From NCBI RefSeq assembly GCF_014852585.1, contig NZ_JACVBX010000011.1:62001-126000 (forward strand): a DNA stretch of 64,000 nucleotides. Direction: 5' to 3'. The translations under genes were made by a program, and so were the position numbers. Positions 10,093 through 19,539 of the stretch are shown piece by piece. The DNA is from Pseudomonas sp. PDM18 (GTDB taxonomy: Bacteria > Pseudomonadota > Gammaproteobacteria > Pseudomonadales > Pseudomonadaceae). How positions within the stretch are numbered: the stretch's first letter is position 1; each line of letters opens with the position of its first letter. The notes beneath the pieces were generated by a model that saw only the letters and a list, made by a program, of their open reading frames with translations, was not told where the DNA came from and ran no database searches.

Positions 10093-10914
10093 ATGAGCTT
10101 CGTCAAAGCGAAAGATGGCACTGAGATCTTCTACAAGGATTGGGGCAGCGGGCAGCCGGTGGTGTTCTCCCACGGCTGGCCGCTCAACGCCGATGCCTGG
10201 GACGCGCAGATGCTGTTCCTGGTGCAGAAGGGTTACCGGGTCATCGCCCATGATCGCCGCGGTCACGGCCGCTCGGGCCAGCCTGCCAAGGGCAATGACA
10301 TGGATACCTACGCCGACGACCTCGCGGCGGTGATCGAAGCGCTCGATCTCAAGTCTGCCACGCTGGTAGGCCATTCCACCGGCGGTGGCGAGGTAGCGCA
10401 TTACATTGGCCGTCATGGTACCAAGCGGCTTTCCGGCGCCGTGCTGATCGGAGCGGTGCCGCCGCTGATGCTCAAGACCGCCGCCAACCCGGGCGGGCTG
10501 CCGATCGATGTGTTCGACGGCATCCGCAAGGGCGTGAAGGAAGACCGCTCACAGTTCTTCAAGGACCTGGCAATACCGTTCTATGGCTACAACCGGCCGG
10601 GTGCGAAGCAGTCCCAGGGTGTGATCGACAACTTCTGGCTGCAGGGCATGACGGGCGGGCACCTGGGCCTTTACCTGTGCATCCGCGAATTCTCCGAAGT
10701 GGACTACACCGAGGACCTGAAGAAGATCGACGTGCCGGCGCTGATCCTCCACGGCGACGACGACCAGATTGTCCCCATCGGCGCTGCTGGCCAGCGTTCG
10801 GTGGAGCTGGTGCAGAAGGGCGAGCTCAAGGTCTACAAGGGCGGTTCGCACGGCATGTGCGTCACGATGGCCGACCAGGTGAACGAGGACCTGCTGGGTT
10901 TCCTCAATCGCTGA
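10093..10914 (+). CDS. Alpha/beta hydrolase, non-heme chloroperoxidase/arylesterase type
   Basis: A 273-residue alpha/beta hydrolase of the cofactor-free haloperoxidase subfamily, which mainly acts as an esterase and can form peracids. The nucleophile Ser95 sits in VGHSTGGG, the acid is Asp224 in GDDDQIVP, and His253 is in KGGSHGM. The oxyanion region [13 protein letters not shown] is present. Family members are normally 271-278 residues, so it is full length. The ATG follows GAAGGAAACG. The 138-base gap after the LysR gene suggests its own promoter. Confidence 0.93.
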   Translation: MSFVKAKDGTEIFYKDWGSGQPVVFSHGWPLNADAWDAQMLFLVQKGYRVIAHDRRGHGRSGQPAKGNDMDTYADDLAAVIEALDLKSATLVGHSTGGGEVAHYIGRHGTKRLSGAVLIGAVPPLMLKTAANPGGLPIDVFDGIRKGVKEDRSQFFKDLAIPFYGYNRPGAKQSQGVIDNFWLQGMTGGHLGLYLCIREFSEVDYTEDLKKIDVPALILHGDDDQIVPIGAAGQRSVELVQKGELKVYKGGSHGMCVTMADQVNEDLLGFLNR

Positions 10915-10957
10915 AGCGAAGTCGCCGGGGCCGCCTGGCCCCGGCTTTCGCAAGGCT

Positions 10958-11887
10958 TCAGCGATCGCTGGACTGCCCGCCGACAGTCTTGTTGATGGCG
11001 CTCAACGCTGTGTTGAAGCGCACGGTCTCGTTGAAGCTGCGGACGATGGCGCTGAAGCGCTCCTTGGCGTCCACCAACTGCTTGAAGCGTTCGGTGAGCT
11101 CGTGGTCCTTCTGCTGCAGCATCGTCTCGCGACCATCGAGCTCGGTATGGCGGACACGCATCTGCGCCAGCTTCCTCTCCAGTTGCTCCTGCTCCGCCTG
11201 CAGTACCTCCGAACGCTTGGCGGTGGCGCGGTCGCGGCTGTCGACGGTCTCCGCCAGCGACTGCAGGGTGGCGCTGCGTTCGGCCAGCGTAGCGGCTTGT
11301 TGTTCGCCCAGTCGGGCCAGCGCGGCCTTCTCCTGCTGCAGGCGTTGCTCCCATTGGCGCAAGGCTTCCTCTCGCTCATTAAGCAGGCGCTCGCGCTCAT
11401 CGGCCTGTTCGTGGCGCGCGTCCAGCGTCTCGCGCTCTTTGATGGAATCCAGCCGCTGCTGTGACAACCCCTGGGCCATGCCGGCCAGGGAATCCAGGGT
11501 GCTCTGCACGTCCAGCAGGACGTTCTCGGTGTCGCTGGCCTGCGGTGACAGGGCTTCTGCCAGCAAATGATCTGCCGAGCCCAGCGAGCTGACGGGCGCG
11601 GTAACGGGCTCGCTGCTGGTCCGGCTCGCCTCCTGATGCAGGGTCTCGTTCAACTGGTTGAGCTGATCCAGGGTGTGCTGCGCGCTTTGTTGCTGTTTCA
11701 GGGCGTAGTCGGTGACGCCTGGCGAATAGCCGGAGGACTGGTCGGGGGCGGCACCGGGGAAGTCCGGCAACTGGCCGGGAGGCAGGTCGTAGAGTTGCGA
11801 CAGGTGATCATCCGGATTGGCGAATGGGCGCTGTGGATCGGGCTGGCCGGCGCCTTCAGCCGGTTCCTTGGAGTTGCGGATACTCAT
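10958..11887 (-). CDS. Coiled-coil protein of unknown function
   Basis: I do not recognise the family. From the preferred ATG it is 309 residues: a polar Pro/Gln-rich head (about 1-110), then a long alpha-helical coiled coil rich in Glu, Arg, Gln and Leu (about 120-275, for example ERERLLNEREEALRQWEQRL). It has no signal peptide or membrane segment. The start is chosen by AGGAGACCACC directly before the ATG. The frame stays open for another 75 codons to a GTG at 12112 with a weak ribosome site, giving a possible 384-residue form. A structural, scaffold or SMC-like role can be imagined, but nothing nearby supports one. Confidence 0.65.
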   Translation of the reverse strand: MSIRNSKEPAEGAGQPDPQRPFANPDDHLSQLYDLPPGQLPDFPGAAPDQSSGYSPGVTDYALKQQQSAQHTLDQLNQLNETLHQEASRTSSEPVTAPVSSLGSADHLLAEALSPQASDTENVLLDVQSTLDSLAGMAQGLSQQRLDSIKERETLDARHEQADERERLLNEREEALRQWEQRLQQEKAALARLGEQQAATLAERSATLQSLAETVDSRDRATAKRSEVLQAEQEQLERKLAQMRVRHTELDGRETMLQQKDHELTERFKQLVDAKERFSAIVRSFNETVRFNTALSAINKTVGGQSSDR

Positions 11888-12261
11888 GGTGGTCTCCTGG
11901 GGCTGTTGCTTCGAGTCGCCCGGCTGTATCAGGGGAGATGGACTGGGCCGCGGTGCAAGCAGGCTGCCCAGGCGCGCGGTGAACTGGCGAACCCGTGCCA
12001 TGGCGGGCAGCCGCTGCGGCAGGGCCGGAGCCTGGGTATTCATCTGTGCCTGCAAGGACACGGACGGCGCGGAGGAGGAGAATTCGAGCGGCTCTGACAT
12101 GGCGGTACTCACGCGGAATGCTTGCGCTGGCTCGGGCGTCGGACTGCCTGGCCCGCTCTCCCGTGGGTAGCTGACGAGCGCCCAGTAGCAGTTTAGGTCG
12201 TGGTCGATGTTTTGCTGGGCTGAGCGGATTTGTGGCGCCGTGGGTGACGAACGGTGGGCTG
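11888..12261. other. Gap upstream of the coiled-coil gene
   Basis: The first 225 bases keep the coiled-coil frame open and encode a Ser/Pro/Gln-rich extension if the distal GTG is used. Between 12113 and 12261 I see no gene, no clear promoter and no repeat. Confidence 0.5.
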
Positions 12262-12612
12262 TCAGCGGTGTTCCAGCACGTTTACCAGCGTCCCCAGCGG
12301 ATCACGCAGAAAGAACCGGCGCACGCCCCAGGGCTCGATAGTCAGCGGATAGGTGATTTCATGGCCGGCCACGACGGCGCGTTCGTGTACCTCCTCGAGA
12401 TTGTCCACCTCGATGGACAGGTCCGGCACTGGTGCGCCGGAGCCGCCTTCGCTGGCCAGGCTCATTTGTGCGAGCGCACTGTCGGCGCTGGCAAGGGTGA
12501 TCAGCCAGCCGTGGTCCATCACCACGTCCAGGTCGAACAGCTCGCGGTAGAAACGCGCGACGTCGGCAGGCTTGCCAGTGGCGAGGTTGGCGACGATGCG
12601 GCGGACGGTCAT
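12262..12612 (-). CDS. VOC-family (glyoxalase/bleomycin-resistance fold) protein
   Basis: A 116-residue single-domain VOC protein: MTVRRIVANLATGKPADVARFY at the first beta-alpha-beta-beta-beta unit, then DLSIEVDNLEEVHERA and FFLRDPLGTLVNVLEH. The terminal FFLRDPxGTLVNVLEH has the conserved Asp-Pro-x-Gly and a late Glu metal-ligand position, though the usual first ligand His is not evident. Such proteins can be lyases, isomerases, dioxygenases or binders, and the substrate is unknown. The ATG follows GGAG and overlaps the stop of the upstream remnant in an ATGA arrangement, a sign that the two were once co-translated. Confidence 0.8.
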   Translation of the reverse strand: MTVRRIVANLATGKPADVARFYRELFDLDVVMDHGWLITLASADSALAQMSLASEGGSGAPVPDLSIEVDNLEEVHERAVVAGHEITYPLTIEPWGVRRFFLRDPLGTLVNVLEHR

Positions 12613-12825
12613 GGCAGAACTCCGTGGCTGGAGTCCGCCAGCATAGCCGCTCTGTGTGCCGGGCGTGCCGGTGGCATGCGCCGACGGTGGATGCGGTAGA
12701 ACTGGTAGATCACGCCGACCACCAGTGCCAGCGACGCGACCATTGCTGCCATCTGCACTGGCGGCCAGTGGCACCAGGCTGATGGCGGCATGCACGATAC
12801 CCTGGGTGGAGAGGGGATTGGCCAT
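12609..12825 (-). pseudogene. Internally deleted remnant of a small membrane protein gene
   Basis: Read leftward, an ATG opens MANPLSTQGIVHAAISLVP, a typical membrane-protein N-terminus. After about 22 codons the reading jumps to the +1 frame, where AAMVASLALVVGVIYQFYR gives a transmembrane helix with a basic tail and a stop overlapping the VOC start codon by ATGA. The two pieces look like the first and last helices of one longer, multi-helix protein joined by an internal, frame-breaking deletion. Kept coupling to the next gene supports recent decay. I did not name the parent family. A short functional 60-residue protein from an internal start is the alternative. Confidence 0.45.
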
Positions 12826-12976
12826 GGGCAACATCTGCGCGGTGAGCGGACACTCTCTTACGAGCAGGGACGCCACGCATCCACAAGCCGTGCCGGGGCA
12901 TGGAGGGGCGGGTGTGTTGTCTGGTTAGACGCAACCCGCGTGGCAGCAGACTCGTGCGGATTTCAGCCGACGAACG

Positions 12977-13621
12977 TCACAGGCGCTTGTTGAGCCAGCG
13001 CGCCAGGCGGTCGCCGCCGAACTGGATCAGGGTCACCAGCGCTACCAACAGGATGATCACGGTGAGCATTACCTGGGTGTCGAAGCGCTGGTACCCATAG
13101 CGGTAGGCGAGGTCGCCGAGACCCCCGGCCCCGATAGCGCCTGCCATGGCGGAGGAGTTGATCATGGTCACCAGGGTGATGGTGAAGCCGGCGACGATGC
13201 CCGGCCGCGCCTCGGGCAACAGCACGTTCCAGATGATGTGCCGGGGCTGGCAGCCCATGGCCTGGGCTGCTTCGATCAGGCCGTGGTCGACCTCGCGCAG
13301 GCTGACTTCGGCGATGCGCGCGAAGAATGGCGTGGCAGCGATGGTCAGCGGCACTACCGCCGCCCACACGCCGTAGCTGGTGCCGACGATCAGCCGGGTG
13401 AAGGGGATCAATGCGACCATCAGGATCAGGAACGGGATCGAGCGCAGCACGTTGACCACGCTGCCCAGGCCCTGGTTGAGCAGGCGCGCCTGGAAGATCC
13501 CGCCGGGGCCGGTGGTGACCAACACCAGGGCCAGCGGGATGCCCACCAGCAGGACGATGGCCGAGGACGCGCCGATCATCAGCAGGGTATCGAGCAGGCC
13601 TTGCAGCAGGCGATCAGGCAT
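12977..13621 (-). CDS. ABC transporter permease, MetI type (system 1)
   Basis: A 214-residue inner-membrane permease of the MetI family (methionine and organosulfur importers), the usual length. Five hydrophobic segments are visible. The cytoplasmic EAA loop that contacts the ATPase reads [15 protein letters not shown]. The ATG overlaps the end of the ATPase gene by eight bases, so the two are co-translated. It is the last gene of the leftward organosulfur run. Given the SfnB and flavin monooxygenase genes upstream, the substrate is more likely a sulfone, sulfonate or methionine derivative than methionine alone (inference). Confidence 0.88.
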   Translation of the reverse strand: MPDRLLQGLLDTLLMIGASSAIVLLVGIPLALVLVTTGPGGIFQARLLNQGLGSVVNVLRSIPFLILMVALIPFTRLIVGTSYGVWAAVVPLTIAATPFFARIAEVSLREVDHGLIEAAQAMGCQPRHIIWNVLLPEARPGIVAGFTITLVTMINSSAMAGAIGAGGLGDLAYRYGYQRFDTQVMLTVIILLVALVTLIQFGGDRLARWLNKRL

Positions 13622-14675
13622 GGGTGAGCACCTCCAGGCGATCGGCGACATCGCGGGCACGTTCGAGCAGTTGCGGGGCACTGGAGGCAGGCGCGGCGAC
13701 GCTCAGCAGCAGGCGGCCGAGGGCGCGGCCCTGGATGCGCTCGATGCCGCCGTGCAGCAGGCTGATACGGCTGCCGAGGGCTTGGGCGATAGCCAGCAGG
13801 TCCGGCTCCTGTTCGCGCGCGCCGGTGTAGTGCAGGTCGAGGATGACTTCATTGTCCGAGGGATGCTCCAGCCGTGCCAGCAGGTCCGGCGGCAGGTGCT
13901 GTTGCAGCGAGCCGAGCAGGGTACGGCTGACCTCGTGCTGCGGGTTGCCGAAGACTTCCCAGACGTCGCCATGCTCGACGATGCGCCCGCGTTCGAGCAC
14001 CACCACGCGGTCGCAGATTTCGCGGATCACCGCCATCTCGTGGGTGATCAGCACGATAGTCAGGCCGAGGCGGCGGTTGATGTCGCGCAGCAGGGCGAGG
14101 ATGGCCTGGGTGCTCTCCGGGTCCAGCGCCGAGGTCGCCTCGTCGCAGAGCAGGATTTCCGGCTGGTGCACCAGCGCGCGGGCGATGCCGACGCGTTGCT
14201 TCTGCCCGCCGGAGAGTTGCGCCGGGTAGGCGTGGCGCTTGTCTTCCAGGCCCACGAGCTGCAGCAGCTCGTCCACTCGCTCGGCGATGCGCGCCTTGGG
14301 CACGCCGGCCACGCGCAGAGGCAGGGCGATGTTCTGCGCGACGGTCTTGGCCGACATCAGGTTGAAGTGCTGGAAGATCATGCCGACTCGGCGGCGCAGG
14401 CCGACCAGTTGCTGAGCGTCGAAGGCGCCGATGTCTTCGCCGTCGATCAGTACCTGGCCGACGCTGGGTTGCTCAAGGCGGTTGAGGGTGCGGATCAGCG
14501 AGCTCTTGCCGGCGCCGCTACGGCCGATGATGCCGAACACCTCGCCACGGCGGACGGAGAGTTCGATGTCGCTGAGTGCCTCCACCGGGCCGTGATGGCC
14601 GGCGTAGGTCTTGCCCAGCCCGCGCAGGGCGATGTGCTGGGTGGCGAGTTCGAGATTGCGGTTGAAGCTGACCAT
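13614..14675 (-). CDS. ABC transporter ATPase, MetN type
   Basis: A 353-residue MetN-like ATPase. It has Walker A GRSGAGKS at 51-58, Q-loop FQHFN, signature LSGGQ at 154-158, Walker B ILLCDE at 174-179 and the switch His in LITHE. A C-terminal NIL-type regulatory domain (about 265-350) lets MetN sense methionine in characterised systems. It is the only ATPase gene in the ten-gene organosulfur run, although that run carries two permeases and two binding proteins. It may therefore energise both systems. A 160-base spacer with a nested palindrome separates it from the upstream metQ-like gene. Confidence 0.93.
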   Translation of the reverse strand: MVSFNRNLELATQHIALRGLGKTYAGHHGPVEALSDIELSVRRGEVFGIIGRSGAGKSSLIRTLNRLEQPSVGQVLIDGEDIGAFDAQQLVGLRRRVGMIFQHFNLMSAKTVAQNIALPLRVAGVPKARIAERVDELLQLVGLEDKRHAYPAQLSGGQKQRVGIARALVHQPEILLCDEATSALDPESTQAILALLRDINRRLGLTIVLITHEMAVIREICDRVVVLERGRIVEHGDVWEVFGNPQHEVSRTLLGSLQQHLPPDLLARLEHPSDNEVILDLHYTGAREQEPDLLAIAQALGSRISLLHGGIERIQGRALGRLLLSVAAPASSAPQLLERARDVADRLEVLTHA

Positions 14676-14715
14676 GGTGGGGGCCTGTTCTGTTGGTGCA
14701 AAGGTGCGGTCAGAA

Positions 14716-14793
14716 CGTAGGGCGCATAACCTGGAACAGGTTATCCGCCGGCGGCTGCACGGCGGATAACGCTGGCGCGTTATGCGCCCTACG
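14716..14793. repeat. Nested palindromic intergenic repeat
   Basis: A perfect 15-bp outer inverted repeat (cgtagggcgcataac / gttatgcgccctacg) encloses a perfect 11-bp inner one (gttatccgccg / cggcggataac). Sequences of this GTAGGGCG-type are widespread intergenic elements in Pseudomonas. Here it sits between two co-directional genes, where the folded RNA could alter relative expression of the binding protein and ATPase. Confidence 0.75.
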
Positions 14794-14834
14794 AATGGGC
14801 GCGCGACCGTTGAGGGGGTGGACGCCGGCAGTGG

Positions 14835-15632
14835 TTACTGCCAGCCCGGCTGGTAGAGCGAGCCGTGGGCCTTGTCCAGCGCGGCGCGCACCTGCGGCGA
14901 GTGCTGGTAGAGATCGACGAACTTCTTCAGCTTGCCGTCCGGGTCCTTGTAGTCGTCACGGGTGACGAACTGGATGACGTATTCCTTGTTCTCGATGCCG
15001 TCGAACAGCAGCGCGCTGTTCGGATCGATGGTCCCGGCCAGGCGGATGTAGTGCGGGTAGCCCTGGGCGAGGTCCACATCGTCCAGCGCGCGCACCAGTT
15101 GCACGGCCTCCAGCTCGATGATCTGGATGTGCTTCGGATTGGCCACGATGTCGTCCAGCGTCGCCTTGTAACCCACGCCATCCTTGAGCTTGAGCAGCCC
15201 GGCCTTCTGCAGCAGCTGCAGGCCGCGGCCGCCATTGATCGGGTCATTGGCGATGGCGACCTTGGCGCCATCGGGCAGGTCGGCGATGGCCTTGTACTTG
15301 GTTGAGTACAGGCCGACGTTGTTGATGATCCCCGGTGCGAACGCCTTCAGGTGCAGGCCGCCCTCGCGATTGGCGTTTTCCAGGAAGGGCGTGTGCTGGA
15401 AGTAGTTGGCGTCGATGTCACCGTGGTCGAGGGTGATGTTCGGCGCGTTCCAGTCGGTGAATTCCACCAACTCGACCTTCAGGCCCTGCTGGGCGGCTTC
15501 CTTCACCGCCACTTCCAGCGGCGGGGCGAAGGCGGCGGTGGTGCCCAGTCGCAGGGTGTCGGCGGCCTGGGCGAGGCCGGCGGCGAGGAGGCCCAGGGAG
15601 AGGCCGAGGGAAAGCTTGAAGCGTGCATGCAT
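14835..15632 (-). CDS. MetQ/NlpA-family periplasmic binding protein (system 1)
   Basis: A 265-residue binding protein of the NlpA/MetQ family, which captures methionine or related sulfur compounds for a MetNI importer. The signal peptide is MHARFKLSLGLSLGLLAAGL ending AQA-ADTLRLG. There is no lipobox Cys, so unlike classical MetQ it is probably soluble in the periplasm. Typical motifs are ELVEFTDWNAPN, DANYFQHTPFL and a VAIANDPINGGRGL loop. AAGGA precedes the ATG. The gene follows the first flavin monooxygenase by 20 bases and precedes the MetN-like ATPase. Confidence 0.9.
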   Translation of the reverse strand: MHARFKLSLGLSLGLLAAGLAQAADTLRLGTTAAFAPPLEVAVKEAAQQGLKVELVEFTDWNAPNITLDHGDIDANYFQHTPFLENANREGGLHLKAFAPGIINNVGLYSTKYKAIADLPDGAKVAIANDPINGGRGLQLLQKAGLLKLKDGVGYKATLDDIVANPKHIQIIELEAVQLVRALDDVDLAQGYPHYIRLAGTIDPNSALLFDGIENKEYVIQFVTRDDYKDPDGKLKKFVDLYQHSPQVRAALDKAHGSLYQPGWQ

Positions 15633-15652
15633 GGCAACGAATCCTTATGGGT

Positions 15653-17050
15653 TTAAACGGAGAAGGCTGGAGTCGCTCCAGTGGCGGTTGCCTGGCGGAA
15701 GCTCGCGCCGACGTGCCGCGCGGGCAGTCGGGCGCGGTCGGCGCCGAAGAGTTTTTCCCGCAGGGTGCCGTGGGCGTAGGCGGTCTTGTAGGCGCCGCGG
15801 TTCTGCAGTTCGGGCACTACGAGGTCGATGAAGTCGGCGTAGCTTTCCGGCTCCACGGTGCGGGTCAGGTTGAAGCCGTCGAGGCCGGCCTCGTTGATCC
15901 AGCCCAGCAGCTCGTCGGCCACCTGCACGGAGTCGCCCACCAACGTGGTGTAGCGGCCGCCGAGGGTGAACTGCTCCAGCAGCTGGCGCACGGTGGCGTC
16001 GGTGCGGGCGACGGTCAGGGCCTTGGTAGCGGACTCGATGGCGTTGGTCTTCTCGTAGCGGATCGGCTCGTCCAGCGCGTAGCGCGAGAAGTCGATGCCG
16101 GTGGTGCTGGCGAAGTGCGCCAGACCCGCCTCGGCACTGGCGAAGCGGCGGTACTCGGCGAGCTTCTCGCGAGCCTCGGCCTCGGTCGGCGCGACGATGA
16201 CGTTGATGCCCATGAACACCTTGATATCGTCCGCGCGGCGACCGGCATCCACGGCTGCCTGGCGGATGCGGTCCACCAGCACGCGGGTGGCTTCGCGGGT
16301 CTGTGCCGAGACGAACACGCACTCGGCGTGCCGCGCAGCGAAGGCCAGCCCGCGATTGGACGCGCCGGCCTGGAACAGCAACGGCGTGCGTTGCGGCGAC
16401 GGCTGGCTGAGGTGGTAACCCTCGACATCGAAGAACTCGCCGTGGTGGCGGACCTTGTGCACCTTGCCTGGCTGCGCGTAGACGCGGCGCTGGCGGTCGG
16501 CGAGCACCGCATCGTCTTCCCAGCTGCCTTCCCAGAGCTTGTAGAGCACCTCCAGGTATTCGTCGGCGCGGTCGTAGCGGCGGTCGTGGTCGATCTGCCG
16601 CTCCTGGCCCATGGCGCGTGCGGTGCTCTCCAGGTAGCCGGTGACGATGTTCCAGCCGATGCGGCCATCGCTCAGGTGATCCAGCGTCGAGAGCCGCCGG
16701 GCGAACGGGTAGGGCGCCTCGTAGGTGAGGTTGGCGGTGACGCCGAAGCCCAGGTGCTCGGTTGCGCCAGCCATGGCCGAGACCAGCATCAGCGGGTCGT
16801 TCACCGGCAGCTGGATGGCCTCCTTGGCGGTGAGCTCGATGCCGTTCTGGTACACGTCGTAGACGCCGAGGATATCGGCCAGGAACAGGCCATCGAACAG
16901 GCCCTTTTCCAGCAGGCGGGCGAGGTCGGTCCAATGGCTGAGCTTGTTGAAGTCGCTGGAACGGTCGCGGGGGTGGGTCCACAGGCCGTGGTTGATGTGG
17001 CCGACGCAATTCATGCTGAAGGCGTTGAGGAGGATCTGCTTCTGGGTCAT
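15653..17050 (-). CDS. FMN-dependent monooxygenase, NtaA/SnaA/DszA family (copy 1)
   Basis: A 465-residue luciferase-fold (LLM class) flavin-dependent oxidoreductase of the NtaA/SnaA/DszA/DmoA subgroup. Members use reduced FMN and O2 to cleave C-S or C-N bonds of nitrilotriacetate, dibenzothiophene sulfone or dimethyl sulfide. MNCVGHINHGLWTHPRDRS at the start, GFGVTANLTYEAPYPFARR and GRIGWNIVTGY in the barrel are signature segments. The ATG overlaps the stop of the upstream SfnB gene by ATGA. No dedicated flavin reductase lies in the cluster. Its role is probably oxidative desulfurisation, but the substrate cannot be read from sequence. Confidence 0.9.
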   Translation of the reverse strand: MTQKQILLNAFSMNCVGHINHGLWTHPRDRSSDFNKLSHWTDLARLLEKGLFDGLFLADILGVYDVYQNGIELTAKEAIQLPVNDPLMLVSAMAGATEHLGFGVTANLTYEAPYPFARRLSTLDHLSDGRIGWNIVTGYLESTARAMGQERQIDHDRRYDRADEYLEVLYKLWEGSWEDDAVLADRQRRVYAQPGKVHKVRHHGEFFDVEGYHLSQPSPQRTPLLFQAGASNRGLAFAARHAECVFVSAQTREATRVLVDRIRQAAVDAGRRADDIKVFMGINVIVAPTEAEAREKLAEYRRFASAEAGLAHFASTTGIDFSRYALDEPIRYEKTNAIESATKALTVARTDATVRQLLEQFTLGGRYTTLVGDSVQVADELLGWINEAGLDGFNLTRTVEPESYADFIDLVVPELQNRGAYKTAYAHGTLREKLFGADRARLPARHVGASFRQATATGATPAFSV

Positions 17051-18246
17051 AGCGTCCCCCGACGAGGCGGCAACTGGTCGTTGAGGTAGTAGTTGCCCAC
17101 CGCGAAGTACTTCCAGCGCGCGGGGTCGTGCAGGGTGTGCACGCGGGCGTTGCGCCAGTGGCGGTCCAGGCCCAGTTCGGCGAGGCTGGCGCGGCTGCCG
17201 CCCAGTTCGATCAGTTTGGAGCCGGCCAGCAGCGAGACCTCGGTGGTGATCGCCCGTGCCTCGGCCACCGCGATGGACGCGGCGGCGACGCGCTCGGCGC
17301 TGGGCTCGACGGTGGCGGCATCGAGCACGCGGCCCGCGCGGTCCAGCAGCGCCTCGGCGGCGTGCAGGCGGATCGCCAGACGGCCGACTTCGTTGATCGC
17401 CAGCGGGTCGTCGCTGGCCCTGTCCACGCCCGCGTCGATCCATGGCCGGGCCTTCTCGCGCAGGAATACCCGCGCGTCTTCATAGGCGCCACGGGCGATG
17501 CCGACATCGATGGCGGCGTGCAGGATCTGCGCGAAGGGGCCGACCGTGGTCGGGCGTTCGAAGGCGCTCTGGAACGGCACGATGTCGTCCTCGCTGACCG
17601 GCGCGCCATCGAACACCACGCTGCCGCTGCCGGTAGTGCGCTGGCCGAAACCGGACCAGTCGTCGATCACTTCCACGCCCTGGCTGTCGCTGGCGATGAA
17701 GGCGAACTGCTGGACTCCGTCATCATCGATTACCAGGGTCGGAATGCGTTGCGCGTAGAGCGCGCCGGTGCAGTAGAACTTGCGCCCGTGAATGCGCAGT
17801 TGGCCGCCTTCGCGCTTGAGGCGGGTGGTGCGGTCGTGGGCGGTGCGCGTGCCGATTTCCGCCAGTGCGTTGCCGAAGCGCACGCCGGCCAGCACCTCGG
17901 CGAACAGGCGGGCTTTCTGCTCTTCGCTGCCGTTCACCCGCAGCAGTTCGACGGCATAGAAGTGGTTCTGCGGAATCTGCCCCAGCGAACCGTCGGCGGC
18001 AGAGATGATGGCGATCACGCGGGCCACCGTGACGCGGGAAACTCCCGCGCCGCCATGCTCGCGCGGCACGGTGATGCCCCACAGGCCGGAGCGGCTGAAA
18101 CGCTCCAGTTCGTCCCACGGCAGGCGCCGCTCGCGGTCACGGAGGATGGCGCCTTCGCGGAAATCGGCGGCGATAGCGCGGGCGACATCGAGGGCTTCGT
18201 CGTCGCTGCGGATGATGTGGACTGGTGGTTGTACGAGACTGTTCAT
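17047..18246 (-). CDS. SfnB-family acyl-CoA-dehydrogenase-like flavoprotein (copy 1)
   Basis: A 399-residue protein with the acyl-CoA dehydrogenase fold, of the sulfur-acquisition SfnB family. It opens with HIIRSDDEALDVARAIAADF, followed by GLWGITVPREHGGAGVS, SLGQIPQNHFYAVELLR and WSGFGQRTTGSGSVVFD. The C-terminal NARVHTLHDPARWKYFAVG is shared by all three copies here. These enzymes take part in use of dimethyl sulfone, alkanesulfonates and related compounds as sulfur sources, probably with FMNH2 or FAD. GAGGAG lies before the ATG. It is nine bases after copy 2 and overlaps the monooxygenase gene. Confidence 0.88.
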   Translation of the reverse strand: MNSLVQPPVHIIRSDDEALDVARAIAADFREGAILRDRERRLPWDELERFSRSGLWGITVPREHGGAGVSRVTVARVIAIISAADGSLGQIPQNHFYAVELLRVNGSEEQKARLFAEVLAGVRFGNALAEIGTRTAHDRTTRLKREGGQLRIHGRKFYCTGALYAQRIPTLVIDDDGVQQFAFIASDSQGVEVIDDWSGFGQRTTGSGSVVFDGAPVSEDDIVPFQSAFERPTTVGPFAQILHAAIDVGIARGAYEDARVFLREKARPWIDAGVDRASDDPLAINEVGRLAIRLHAAEALLDRAGRVLDAATVEPSAERVAAASIAVAEARAITTEVSLLAGSKLIELGGSRASLAELGLDRHWRNARVHTLHDPARWKYFAVGNYYLNDQLPPRRGTL

Positions 18247-18255
18247 TGGCGCTCC

Positions 18256-19491
18256 TCAGATCCAGGAATGACGCGCGGGGCGTGCGCCGTTGAGGTGGTA
18301 GGCGCCAACCGCCTGGACCTTCCAGCGGACCGGGTCGTGCAGGGTGTGCACGCGGGCGTTGCGCCAATGGCGGTCGAGGTTGAATTCGGCGAGGGTGGCG
18401 CGGCTGCCGGCCAGCTCGAAGAGCTTCTCGCTGGCGGCCAGGCTGATCTCGGTGGTCAGCACCTTGGCCTCGGCCACGGCGATGGACGCGCGGGCGGCGG
18501 ACTCGTCGTCGATGGGCCGTGCGCTGACCTCGTCGAGCACATGGCCAGCGCGCTCCAGCAGCGCCTCGGCGGCGTGGAGTTCGACCTGCAGGCGGCCGAT
18601 CTCGGCGATGGTGAAGGGCTCTTCGCTGGCCTGCTCGACGTTGGCGTCGATGAAGGGGCGCGTCCGTGTGCGGATGAAATCGATGGCATCTTCCAGGGCG
18701 TTCGCCGCGATGCCGGCATCGATGGCGGCCTGGATCAGTTGCGACACGGCGCCCTGGATGTTCGGCACATCGGCGAGGCGGCCATTGTGGATCACCAGCG
18801 AAGCCGCGACGGGGGCGTTGTCCAGCAGCACGGTGCCGCTGGCGGTGGTGCGCTGGCCAAAGCCGGACCAGTCGTCGACGATGCGCAGGCCTTCCACGCC
18901 GCGCTCGACGAAGCCCATCACCGCGCGGCCGTCCTCGTCGATAGCCTTCACCGCGACCCAGTGGGCGAACAGCGCGCCGGTGGAGTAGAACTTCTCGCCG
19001 CTGATGCGGAACTGCTCGCCATCGCGAACCAGCCGCGCCTTGAGTTCGAGGGTGTTGCGGGTGTTGCGTTCGGGGCCGGCATTGCCGATACGCCGGCCAT
19101 TGAGCACGCCGCCGAACAGCACGCGTTTCTGCGCGTCGCAGGCGACGTTGTCGATCACGTTGAGCAGGCCGAACTGGTTCTGCGGAATCTGACCCAATGC
19201 CGGGTCGGCGGCGCAGATCACGCGGAAGACTTCCGCCACAGTGGCGTAGGAGACCTGCGCGCCGCCGTACTCGCGGGGAATGCTGATACCGCCCAGGCCG
19301 AGGGCGGTGAAATGCTCCAGCTCGCGCCAGGGCAGGGCGCGCTCGCGGTCGCGGGCGGCGGCTCCGGGTTTCGCCAGGCGGGCCACTTCGTGGGCGGCGT
19401 CGATGGCCTGGGCGTCATTGTCGATGCGGCGCGCCGGGAGTTGCCGGGGCGCCTGGTCACGAAGGTCCTTGGGTGCGGATTCGTAGGTCAT
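18256..19491 (-). CDS. SfnB-family acyl-CoA-dehydrogenase-like flavoprotein (copy 2)
   Basis: A 411-residue paralogue of the neighbouring SfnB-like protein. It has GLGGISIPREYGGAQVSYA, ALGQIPQNQFGLLNVI, WSGFGQRTTASGTVLLD and the shared ending NARVHTLHDPVRWKVQAVG. A longer variable N-terminus (about residues 1-45) sets it apart. The ATG follows AGAAGG; an upstream in-frame extension lacks a ribosome site. A stem-loop-rich 175-base spacer separates it from the metQ-like gene upstream. The role is inferred from family and cluster: oxidation of an organosulfur substrate or intermediate. Confidence 0.87.
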   Translation of the reverse strand: MTYESAPKDLRDQAPRQLPARRIDNDAQAIDAAHEVARLAKPGAAARDRERALPWRELEHFTALGLGGISIPREYGGAQVSYATVAEVFRVICAADPALGQIPQNQFGLLNVIDNVACDAQKRVLFGGVLNGRRIGNAGPERNTRNTLELKARLVRDGEQFRISGEKFYSTGALFAHWVAVKAIDEDGRAVMGFVERGVEGLRIVDDWSGFGQRTTASGTVLLDNAPVAASLVIHNGRLADVPNIQGAVSQLIQAAIDAGIAANALEDAIDFIRTRTRPFIDANVEQASEEPFTIAEIGRLQVELHAAEALLERAGHVLDEVSARPIDDESAARASIAVAEAKVLTTEISLAASEKLFELAGSRATLAEFNLDRHWRNARVHTLHDPVRWKVQAVGAYHLNGARPARHSWI

Positions 19492-19539
19492 GCGTTGCCT
19501 TCTGTTTTTGCTTTTGTTGCCACCTGTGAGACCAAGGTC

